DNA of 13,392 bases, from the NCBI GenBank assembly GCA_005774595.1, contig VAUM01000020.1:1-13392 (forward strand). Reading direction: 5' to 3'. Positions within the stretch are counted from its first letter, which is position 1; each line of letters starts with the position of its first letter. The stretch comes from Actinomycetota bacterium. Lineage in GTDB: Bacteria > Actinomycetota > Coriobacteriia > Anaerosomatales > D1FN1-002. Made by a program: the position numbers and the translations under genes. The notes below the pieces were generated by a model. It was not told the DNA's origin. It ran no database searches and worked only from the letters and a program-made list of their open reading frames with translations. Shown here in pieces: positions 7,165 through 13,392 of the stretch.

Positions 7165-9569
7165 TGCTCGCGCCGCGCTGGATCAAGGTCGTGCGCGACC
7201 TGTCGAGCCACCGCTTCCGCACGGCGCTCGTGGTGCTCTCGATCGCCGTCGGCGTGTTCTCGGTGGCCGTGGTCATGGGCGCACGCGAGGTGCTGCTCCG
7301 AGAGTTCGACACGGGGTACGCCTGGGCCCGAGCCGCGAACGCGACCTTCAACGCCGAGCGCCCGTTCGACCAGGGGCTGGTGCGGCGCGTGGCCGCGCGG
7401 CCCGAGGTCGCCGACGCGGAGGGGCGCACGCTCGTCCCGGTGCGCTTCCGGACGCTCGACGGCGAGGGCAACCCGTCCAGCGGCTGGAAGACGATGCGCA
7501 TCCAGGCCGTCGACGACCTGCGCGACACGAAGGTCGAGCGGGTCGAGGTGCCCGAGGGCACGCGCATCCCCGGGGAGGGCGAGATCCTCGTCGAGCAGTC
7601 CGCCAAGCTGACGGGCGACTGGGAGGTCGGCCAGTCGATGGAGCTCGAACTGCCCTCGGGCGGGAGCGCGACGCTGCGGGTCGCCGGATTCGCTCACGAC
7701 CTCAACGCGGTCCCGTCGCGGTTCATCGGCGCCACGACCGCGTTCACCACCCCGGAGAACCTCGAGCTGCTGGAGATGCCCGACGGCTACAACATGCTGC
7801 TCGTCTCGTTCCGGGGCGCGGGGCTGACGAGGGAGCGCGCCTCCGAGATGGCCGCCGCCGTCCGCGACGAGGTGCTCGAGCCCGCGGGCATCACCGTGGC
7901 GCGGATGGCGGTGCCCGAGCCGGGCAGCCACTTCCTCGGCGACATCTTCAAGGCCGTCTCGCTGCTGCTCCTTGCGCTGGGTGTGCTGTCGCTGCTGCTC
8001 TCCGGCTTCCTGGTCGTGAACACCGTCTCGGCGATCATGGTCCAGCACGTGCGGCAGGTCGGCATCATGAAGGCGGTCGGCGGCAGCGCCGGCCAGGTCT
8101 CGCGCATGTACTTCACGATGGTGACCGTGTACGGCGCGCTGGCAGTGCTCGTCGGCATCCCCGCCGGCGGGTGGGCGGGCCACCGGTTCACCGAGTTCGC
8201 GGCCGGGCTGCTCAACTTCCGCATCACCTCGTACACGCCGCCCGGCTGGGTGATCGCGCTCGAGGTGGGCGTCGGGATGCTCGTGCCGGTGCTCGCCGCA
8301 CTCGTGCCCGTCCTGCTCGGCGCGCGGCGGTCGGTGGTGTCGGCGCTCAACGCGACGGGCATGGCCGGCGTCTCGTTCGGGCATAGCCTCGTGGACCGGG
8401 CGCTCGGGCTGGTGCGAGGGCTGCCGCGTCCGATCGCGCTGTCGCTGCGCAACACGTTCCTGCGCAAGGGCCGGCTCGCGCTCACGCTCACGACGCTCGG
8501 GCTGGCCTCGGCGGTCGTCATGGCGGTGGTGAGCACGCGGGCGTCGCTGCTACGCACCGTCGACGACCTGGACTCGTGGTGGCGCTACGACGTCGAGGTC
8601 GCCTTCCCCCAGCCTGTCGAGGCGCTCGGTGCTGCGCGGGTCGCGGTCGAGGCCGGCGGCATCACCGGGGTCGAGTCCTGGGTCGAGCAGGGCGCCGCGC
8701 TCGTCCGCGAGGACGGCTCGGAGAACCAGGACATCGAGGTCTCCGGCGTGCCGGCGGGGACGGACTTCGTCACGCCCCGCGTGGTGGAGGGCCGCTGGCT
8801 GAGCTCGGCCGACGAGCAGGCCGTGGTGGTGAACACGGACGTGACGAGCGCGGAGGACGGGCTCGGGGTCGGGGACACGGTGCGCCTGAAGATCGGTGCC
8901 GACGAGCGTGAGTGGACGGTCGTCGGGGTGGTGACCGGCCAGATGATGGGGTCGAAGGTGTTCGTGGAGCGCCGCTACCTGGAGGGCATCCTGGGCCGCG
9001 CCGGGGCGGCCGACCGGCTGCTCGTGAAGACGGACCGGCACACGCGGGACGGGCAGGAGGAGGCCGCCGCCGCGCTCGAGGAGCGGCTCGAGGACGCGGG
9101 GTACGCCGTGGGATCGGTGCGCACCCAGAAGGGGATGCGCGACAACCTCAACAACCAGTTCGGAGTGCTGGTGGCGTTCCTCGTGATCATGGCGGCGCTG
9201 CTCGCGTCCGTGGGCGTGATCGGGCTGTCCGGCACGATGAGCATCAACGTCATCGAGAGCACGCGCGAGATCGGCGTGATGCGCTCGATCGGCGGCTCGC
9301 ACGCCTGGATCAGGCGGATCTTCGTGACCGAGGGGGTCACGATCGGCCTGCTCGCCTGGACGATCGGGGCGGTGCTCGCGTGGCCGATGAGCAGGGCGCT
9401 CGTGCTGATGCTCCAGGGCGCGATAGGCATGCCGCTGTCGTTCGCGTTCTCGTGGGAGGGCGTGTTCGGCTGGCTCGGCATCGTGCTCGTGGTCGCGGCG
9501 GTCGCGAGCCTCGTCCCCGCGTTCCGGGCGTCGCGCGTCAGCGTGCGCGATGCGATAGCGTACGAATGA
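7164..9569 (+). CDS. FtsX-like ABC transporter permease with two FtsX/MacB-PCD halves
   Basis: ATG 7164 overlaps the ATPase stop by one base; 801 residues. The frame is open far upstream but inside the ATPase gene, so this start is preferred. Two similar halves are seen. Each has a first membrane helix (about 19-40 and 437-457), a large extracytoplasmic domain (about 45-260 and 460-660), and three C-terminal helices (about 262-390 and 665-790). Each half ends its second helix with a coupling segment typical of this family: VRQVGIMKAVGGS near 297-309 and TREIGVMRSIGGS in the second half. Eight membrane helices in all are predicted by eye. This is the layout of a single-chain MacB/LolC-E-like permease, used for lipoprotein, peptide or drug handling and in other cases for sensing. 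It ends RVSVRDAIAYE, a common ending for FtsX permeases. Confidence 0.92.
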   Translation: MLAPRWIKVVRDLSSHRFRTALVVLSIAVGVFSVAVVMGAREVLLREFDTGYAWARAANATFNAERPFDQGLVRRVAARPEVADAEGRTLVPVRFRTLDGEGNPSSGWKTMRIQAVDDLRDTKVERVEVPEGTRIPGEGEILVEQSAKLTGDWEVGQSMELELPSGGSATLRVAGFAHDLNAVPSRFIGATTAFTTPENLELLEMPDGYNMLLVSFRGAGLTRERASEMAAAVRDEVLEPAGITVARMAVPEPGSHFLGDIFKAVSLLLLALGVLSLLLSGFLVVNTVSAIMVQHVRQVGIMKAVGGSAGQVSRMYFTMVTVYGALAVLVGIPAGGWAGHRFTEFAAGLLNFRITSYTPPGWVIALEVGVGMLVPVLAALVPVLLGARRSVVSALNATGMAGVSFGHSLVDRALGLVRGLPRPIALSLRNTFLRKGRLALTLTTLGLASAVVMAVVSTRASLLRTVDDLDSWWRYDVEVAFPQPVEALGAARVAVEAGGITGVESWVEQGAALVREDGSENQDIEVSGVPAGTDFVTPRVVEGRWLSSADEQAVVVNTDVTSAEDGLGVGDTVRLKIGADEREWTVVGVVTGQMMGSKVFVERRYLEGILGRAGAADRLLVKTDRHTRDGQEEAAAALEERLEDAGYAVGSVRTQKGMRDNLNNQFGVLVAFLVIMAALLASVGVIGLSGTMSINVIESTREIGVMRSIGGSHAWIRRIFVTEGVTIGLLAWTIGAVLAWPMSRALVLMLQGAIGMPLSFAFSWEGVFGWLGIVLVVAAVASLVPAFRASRVSVRDAIAYE

Positions 9570-9823
9570 GCGGGAACGGCGAGGACCGGGGCCTGTCGCG
9601 CGGCGTGCGGCGTGTGCTCGTGCGCACGTGGAACCTGGCGTGGGACGTCGGGCTCGCCGGCTCGGTGGTGCTCGCGATGGCGATCATCGACCGCTTCGCC
9701 GTGCACAAGGGCCCCTGGTGGGTCGCGGGCACCTCGCTGGTGGCACTGCTCGCGTTCGAGGTGGGCGTGCGGCTGGCGTGGTGGCTGCTCCTGCCGCTGT
9801 TCCGGCGGCGCGGACCCGGGTGA
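9566..9823 (+). CDS. Small two-helix membrane protein coupled to the ABC permease
   Basis: ATG 9566 overlaps the permease stop as ATGA; 85 residues, ending TGA 9821-9823. I do not recognise the family. The N-terminus is basic (several Arg up to residue 20). It is followed by two hydrophobic segments, about 26-45 (DVGLAGSVVLAMAII) and about 51-80 (VAGTSLVALLAFEVGV and WWLLLPLF), joined by a short HKGPWW turn, with a cytoplasmic-looking Arg-rich tail RRRGPG. The overlap means it is made together with the permease, so it is probably an accessory subunit or regulator of the exporter. Base use matches its neighbours, which supports a real gene. Confidence 0.72.
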   Translation: MSGNGEDRGLSRGVRRVLVRTWNLAWDVGLAGSVVLAMAIIDRFAVHKGPWWVAGTSLVALLAFEVGVRLAWWLLLPLFRRRGPG

Positions 9824-9849
9824 GCCCGCGCCGCCGGGAACGAGCGGGC
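9824..9849. terminator. Inverted repeat between convergent operons
   Basis: GCCCGC (9824-9829) and GCGGGC (9844-9849) form a perfect 6-bp stem with a 14-base loop. They fill the 28-base gap between the exporter operon and the lipoprotein gene that faces it. No T-run follows on either strand. Its position suggests a bidirectional terminator. Confidence 0.35.
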
Positions 9850-9851
9850 GG

Positions 9852-10454
9852 CTACCGGTCCTGCACCGTCCAGACGACCGACTGCCCGTCCCAGATCTCC
9901 TGGTAGACCGTGCCGTCGGCGATGCGGTCACCGATGGGTTCACCCTCGCCGCCGTCGGTCTCGGACCACAGACCGCGCTCCAGGTCCAGGTAGACCGACT
10001 GACCGCAGGCACTGAGCAGGTACGTGCCCGGCCCGGGGTCGTCGGCCTCCGGGGTGTACGAGAGCGCGTTGCACAGGATCTCGGTGCGCCCCGTCTCGTC
10101 GACGGTCGCCTCGCCGCCGCCGGCGTCGCCGCCGTCGGGGGTGTACAGCGTCCACCCCGTGGACGCGCCCGGCCCCGGCTCCGCGAACGTCGCCGTCACG
10201 AGGATCGCAGTCTCGGTCGGCTCGTCCTGTCCGAGCGCGCGGTAGGCGACCAGGTCGATCCGTTCGACGTCCAGCAGCTCCGACTCGTACGGGGCGCACC
10301 TCGCGGCGATCTCGCCGACCGGCTGGTCGGCCACCGGCGCCAGGCGCGTCGACGTCTGCGCGCTTCCCCGGGCGGCGCATCCCGCGGCCCCTCCTGCGAG
10401 CAGCGTCACGAGCACCGCTGCTGCGATCCCGCTGCGTGTACCGGTCCGTGTCAT
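9852..10454 (-). CDS. Lipoprotein of unknown function, coupled to the upstream secreted protein
   Basis: ATG 10454 overlaps the stop of the upstream gene as ATGA, with GAAGGGAA about 11 bases before it; 200 residues. A longer frame exists but this start gives a proper lipoprotein signal: TRTGTRSG, a hydrophobic stretch (10-22), then Ala23-Ala24-Gly25-Cys26, an acceptable though not ideal lipobox. The mature part is acidic and Gly-rich, with three further Cys residues (RCAPYE, ILCNAL, LSACGQ) and a Trp-containing C-terminal strand region (EIWDGQSVVWTVQDR). I recognise no domain. The protein is likely anchored on the outer face of the membrane and made in step with the secreted HG/AC protein, so it may be its partner, substrate or inhibitor. 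The coupling is seen; the partnership is inferred. Confidence 0.75.
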   Translation of the reverse strand: MTRTGTRSGIAAAVLVTLLAGGAAGCAARGSAQTSTRLAPVADQPVGEIAARCAPYESELLDVERIDLVAYRALGQDEPTETAILVTATFAEPGPGASTGWTLYTPDGGDAGGGEATVDETGRTEILCNALSYTPEADDPGPGTYLLSACGQSVYLDLERGLWSETDGGEGEPIGDRIADGTVYQEIWDGQSVVWTVQDR

Positions 10455-12337
10455 CTGGCAATCACGCTTCCCTTCTGTGCGTCGACGAACATGCACGAGC
10501 CGTCCTCGAGTTCGATCCGCCAGGCCGGCGAGACACCGCCGCCCGACGTGGCAGCCGGCAGGTGGTAGACGACGTCGACGGCGTGCACGTCGTGACGGCC
10601 CGTCGCGTCGACGGCGCGGCGCGCGTCCGCGGCGGCCGAGCGCAGCGCGGCGTCGGCGGTCACCGGCGTCTGCGCCGCCTCCGTCTCGCCCAGCAGCTCG
10701 ATCCAGCGCTTGCTCACGCGGGCCACCCCTTCGCGGTCCACGACGACCGTGATCCCGGCGTCTGCTCCTTCGATGAATGCTGCGCCGTCACGCTGGGCGA
10801 AGTGGACTTCGTAACGCAGTGTTTCCGTGGCGTCATCGTCCTGTTCGAGTCCGAGGCGCGTACGGGTCACCGCGCGCACCTCGCCGGCGACGGCGTTCGC
10901 GGGTAGTTCGCCGTGCGCGGCGAGGAACGCCGTCGCCTCGCTGACGGCCTCGTCGCGTGAGCGGCCCATGGGACGGGCGTCCACGGGACGGCCCGCGTCG
11001 TACTCGGAGCGGCCGTTGCTCCACACCGTGACGACCTCGCTGGTCGAGACACTCCTGCGGACGCTGACCGGCCGGATGCCCGCACCGCTCGCGGGGACGG
11101 GTACCGGCCTGCTCGACCGCTCGGGCAGAACGGACTCGAGCGTCGCGGTCGCGATGCGCGCGCAGCGGGGCGCGAGGCGCGCCTCGCATGCACGGACCGT
11201 CGCCGGCACGTCGAGCGTGAGGTCGCGTCCGGCGATGCGACGCGCACCTTGCGCGGCGTGCGCCTCCGGCGTGCCGAGGGCGGCGCTGACGGCGCCGCTC
11301 ACCGCGCCGATCGCGCGCGCGAGCCACGAGCTGCCGTCGCGGACGGGTGCCTCGGAGAGCGTCTCGGCCGCTCCTCCGCGCCCGTCGAGGATCCTGCCGT
11401 CGAGTCGGCGGCTGTAGTAGTCGATGCCGAACCAGCCGTTGTACGTGGTGTCGGGCGTCATCGGCCCCGCCGGCGGGAGGTAGTCCTTGACGTTGGCGTC
11501 GTGCACGACGGCCGCCCAGTCGTAGTTGTAGTAGGGCGCGTTCGCGCGCTCCCACGCGCCGAGGACGGTCTGTGCGCCCGTGCCCGGCTGAAGGCTCCGG
11601 CGGCCGAAGTCGTACGCGATCTCATCGTCCACCGTGCCCGGTGCGGTACCGGCGTAGCCGAGGATGCCGTGCATCCGGTTCGGACCGCCGAGCAGCGTGC
11701 GCGCCCACGTCTTCGCGCTCGAGTTCGTCGGGTTCGGGACCGGGTACGTGTCGGCGGGCGCGTTGCTCAACTGGTCGCACGCACAGAGCATCAGCCACTC
11801 GATGTCGGTGTCCCAGCGCGACTCGTTGTATCCGGTCCGCGCGGCGACGTTGCGCTCGATCCAGCCCACGCCGACCTCCCACGGGGAGTCGTTCGTGCAG
11901 TTGGTGTCGGGCGAGATCGAGTCGGGCGGCAGCGCGTCATGAGAGCTGGTGGAATCGAAGATCGGCAACTTGGCGTGGTCCCAGCCGTGCCCGGAGACGT
12001 AGAGCAGGTCGACGGCGTCCCCTGCCGCCCCGGTGTTGTCGTCGTTCGGGCCGTGCGTGAACGTCGTGTGATCGGGGTGGTTCGAGTGCGCGCCGCTCAT
12101 CGACGTCTTGAAGAAGTTCTGCTGCCAGCCGGCGGCCAAGAATGCGTCGTGGATGATCCAGCAGTCGAGATCGTCTCCATGGTTGGCTGCGTTGGCGGTG
12201 TAGATGACGCCGAACTCCGGCGGCCCGGTCTCGGTCTCCGCCGCCGCCGGCGCGGGCGCGAGCCCGGACAGCAGGGCGCTCGTGACGCACGCCGAGATCA
12301 GCGCGCGCCAAGGCGCGGATGTGCGCTTCGCTTTCAT
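10451..12337 (-). CDS. Secreted protein with clan CD peptidase-like HG/AC motif (DUF6345-like) and PepSY/FTP-like C-terminus
   Basis: ATG 12337 follows GAGGGGGGA closely; 628 residues. Residues 1-33 form a signal peptide (basic start, hydrophobic core, AAA-E cleavage). The N-terminal domain (about 40-300) has two hydrophobic strands ending in the residues expected for clan CD cysteine peptidases: LLYVSGHG (His117-Gly118) and WLMLCACDQL (Ala186-Cys187). It reminds me of DUF6345 proteins, a tentative name. Residues 336-362 (WLARAIGAVSGAV to EAHA) look like a second, internal signal-like segment. Residues about 430-628 resemble PepSY/FTP pro-regions, ending PAWRIELEDGS and FVDAQKGSVI. Such regions usually inhibit or guide a peptidase. 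I infer an exported protease-like enzyme with a built-in inhibitor; activity is unproven. The downstream lipoprotein gene overlaps its stop codon. Confidence 0.8.
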   Translation of the reverse strand: MKAKRTSAPWRALISACVTSALLSGLAPAPAAAETETGPPEFGVIYTANAANHGDDLDCWIIHDAFLAAGWQQNFFKTSMSGAHSNHPDHTTFTHGPNDDNTGAAGDAVDLLYVSGHGWDHAKLPIFDSTSSHDALPPDSISPDTNCTNDSPWEVGVGWIERNVAARTGYNESRWDTDIEWLMLCACDQLSNAPADTYPVPNPTNSSAKTWARTLLGGPNRMHGILGYAGTAPGTVDDEIAYDFGRRSLQPGTGAQTVLGAWERANAPYYNYDWAAVVHDANVKDYLPPAGPMTPDTTYNGWFGIDYYSRRLDGRILDGRGGAAETLSEAPVRDGSSWLARAIGAVSGAVSAALGTPEAHAAQGARRIAGRDLTLDVPATVRACEARLAPRCARIATATLESVLPERSSRPVPVPASGAGIRPVSVRRSVSTSEVVTVWSNGRSEYDAGRPVDARPMGRSRDEAVSEATAFLAAHGELPANAVAGEVRAVTRTRLGLEQDDDATETLRYEVHFAQRDGAAFIEGADAGITVVVDREGVARVSKRWIELLGETEAAQTPVTADAALRSAAADARRAVDATGRHDVHAVDVVYHLPAATSGGGVSPAWRIELEDGSCMFVDAQKGSVIAR

Positions 12338-12340
12338 GGG

Positions 12341-12349
12341 TCCCCCCTC
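12341..12349 (-). promoter_or_regulatory. Ribosome binding site fixing the start of the secreted HG/AC protein
   Basis: On the minus strand GAGGGGGGA lies 3 bases before ATG 12337. This and the signal peptide that begins MKAKRTS decide against the in-frame upstream ATG at 12403, which lies inside the inverted repeat and would put 22 polar residues before the signal peptide. The site starts just past the right arm of the repeat. Confidence 0.7.
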
Positions 12350-12409
12350 GAACGGATGCGTCAAGTGCCCCGGCAGGAGCCGGCGTTCCCGGCCGGTGTG
12401 CATCCGTTC
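12350..12409 (-). repeat. Perfect 10-bp inverted repeat with nested hairpins in the leader of the secreted-protein gene
   Basis: GAACGGATGC (12350-12359) and GCATCCGTTC (12400-12409) are exact reverse complements 40 bases apart. Between them CCGGC-AGGA-GCCGG (12370-12383) forms a perfect 5-bp hairpin with a 4-base loop, next to a further CCGG-rich stretch that can pair. On the transcript the long stem would close a multi-hairpin structure ending one base before the GAGGGGGGA ribosome binding site. No known riboswitch core is recognisable. A weak promoter candidate (TGG-TAAGAC, minus strand, 12431-12439) lies upstream. It could be an RNA switch, a thermosensor or a two-half operator. Confidence 0.6.
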
Positions 12410-12486
12410 TACGCGCAGGGTGACAGCGCGGTCTTACCAGGATCTATCCGCGCAGGTGGGAGGGGGTGGCGCGACGGCCCCGCGCC

Positions 12487-13392
12487 TCACCGCGACGGCC
12501 CCCACACGCGCCCGGTCATCACCTCGAGTGCCGTCCCGGCCGACTGCGGGGCGTAGTCGGCGGCGGCCCACCAGCCGCGCAGCAGTTCGTCGGCCCGCTC
12601 GGCGGCGGCTTCGTCGCCGTCGAGCACGGCGAGCCGGACCGCGGTCTCGACGAACGTCGAGGCGCCCGACGGCAGGGGGTCGTCGCTGCTCTCGCGCGGG
12701 CGTACCGGCAGGTCGGTGTCCGCGGGGGTCATCCAGACGGCGCCGTCGGCGACGAACCGCGCCTCGGTCTCAGCCTGCAGCCTGTGCGCCTCCGCGAGCA
12801 GTACCGCGTCGCCGGCCGACTCGTATGCCGTGAGCGCGGCTGCGGCCAGGTGGGCGTGGTCCTCGGCGAGGCGGACGCCTGAGACCTCGGGGTCGCCGAG
12901 GACGTGCACGACGTCGTCGCGGGTCGCGTCGATCAGCAGGCGCACGAGCTCGACGCCGCGCGCGGTCATCGCCGCGTCGCCGAACGCCGCGCCGGCCTCG
13001 ATGAGCCCCCGGGCCGCGAGCGCGTTGTGCGAGACGATCGCGGCCTTGTCGCGCTCGTGCCGGGGCCTCGCCGCGCGCAGGCCGGCGAGGCGATCGAGCA
13101 GCGCGTCGACGGCCGCGGCGTCTTCGGTCCGCCCGGCACGGCGGGTGGGCACGTTCGCGCCGCCCGGCAGCGCGCCGTCGCCGGTGACGCCGAGCGCCGA
13201 CTCCGCGAGCGCGAGGTCGTGCGCATCGAGCGACTCGGCCAGCTCCGCGCGCGTCCATGTGTACGAGGCACCCTCGACGCCGCCGGACTCGGCGGCCAGC
13301 GCCGTGGCGAACGCGCCGTTGTCGAGGCGCATCTCGCGTTCGAGCCAGGCGGCCGTGCGCGCCGCGGCGTGCGCGAACTCCTCGCTCGGCTC
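12487..13392 (-). CDS. YyaL/SSP411-like (DUF255-family) protein, C-terminal part (5' end outside window)
   Basis: The frame is open through the right edge and ends TGA at 12489-12487; 301 residues are visible. They match the (alpha/alpha)6-barrel half of the thioredoxin-domain proteins called YyaL, SSP411 or SPATA20: DNGAFATALAAESGGVEGASYTW (in the GGF-x-DADS-EGEEG-FY-W position), a KAAIVSHNALAARGLIEAG helix, an AEDHAHLAAAALTAYE helix and the signature PRESSDDPLPSGAS. The thioredoxin-like N-terminus would lie to the right. The DAD of the usual DADSEGEEG motif is changed to AAE-type residues, and the protein looks diverged from typical members. The family's biochemical role is not settled; the barrel resembles N-acylglucosamine epimerases. 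It runs in the same direction as the secreted-protein gene, 149 bases upstream of it. Confidence 0.82.
   Translation of the reverse strand, partial: EPSEEFAHAAARTAAWLEREMRLDNGAFATALAAESGGVEGASYTWTRAELAESLDAHDLALAESALGVTGDGALPGGANVPTRRAGRTEDAAAVDALLDRLAGLRAARPRHERDKAAIVSHNALAARGLIEAGAAFGDAAMTARGVELVRLLIDATRDDVVHVLGDPEVSGVRLAEDHAHLAAAALTAYESAGDAVLLAEAHRLQAETEARFVADGAVWMTPADTDLPVRPRESSDDPLPSGASTFVETAVRLAVLDGDEAAAERADELLRGWWAAADYAPQSAGTALEVMTGRVWGPSR

Noticed and set aside
6534..8384. A 616-codon open frame antisense to the ABC ATPase and permease
   Set aside because: The product is His/Arg/Asp-rich shadow translation with no recognisable domain, while the plus strand there encodes intact ABC transporter motifs.
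12338..12403. A 22-residue N-terminal extension of the secreted HG/AC protein
   Set aside because: It would start inside the inverted repeat and precede the signal peptide with polar residues; ATG 12337 has a strong ribosome binding site.
1..13392. CRISPR arrays, tRNA or rRNA genes, insertion sequences, phage genes
   Set aside because: No spaced direct repeats, cloverleaf-like sequence, transposase motif or terminal inverted repeats were seen on either strand.

Overview
The window is GC-rich and densely coded. It has short intergenic gaps, strong GC third-position bias, GTG as well as ATG starts, G-rich ribosome binding sites and no gap over 300 bases. The gene content (7TM-type sensor proteins, a DUF2779-type nuclease, a GT4 glycosyltransferase, a MacB-like ABC exporter, a YyaL-type protein) fits a bacterial chromosome, most likely Actinomycetota and perhaps near Coriobacteriia. 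That placement rests on composition and gene style only. I see no rRNA, tRNA, CRISPR array, insertion sequence or phage gene.

Left part (+ strand, 1-2634): the C-terminal part of a PHP-domain phosphoesterase is followed after 26 bases by a two-domain RecB-like/DUF2779 nuclease with a likely Fe-S cysteine set, and then after a 112-base gap by a small flavodoxin. Middle left (- strand, 2664-6287): two diverged tandem copies of a 7TM-PAS sensor that lack any kinase, cyclase or other output domain, each with its own promoter candidate, lie downstream of a GT4 glycosyltransferase. A divergent promoter region (6288-6438) separates the glycosyltransferase from a + strand operon (6439-9823). That operon is tightly coupled by stop/start overlaps: ABC ATPase, 801-residue double FtsX permease and an 85-residue two-helix membrane protein.

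Right part (- strand, 9852-13392): a YyaL/SSP411-like protein enters from the right edge. It is followed by a secreted 628-residue protein and a lipoprotein translationally coupled to it by an ATGA overlap. The secreted protein combines an N-terminal domain carrying a His-Gly ... Ala-Cys pattern, as in clan CD (caspase/gingipain-like) cysteine peptidases, with a C-terminal PepSY/FTP-like region of the kind that acts as a protease pro-region. A 10-bp perfect inverted repeat encloses smaller hairpins in its 5' leader, directly before its ribosome binding site.

The best candidates for something undescribed are the secreted HG/AC protein with its lipoprotein partner and structured leader, and the pair of output-less 7TM-PAS receptors. 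The remaining genes look like ordinary members of known families.
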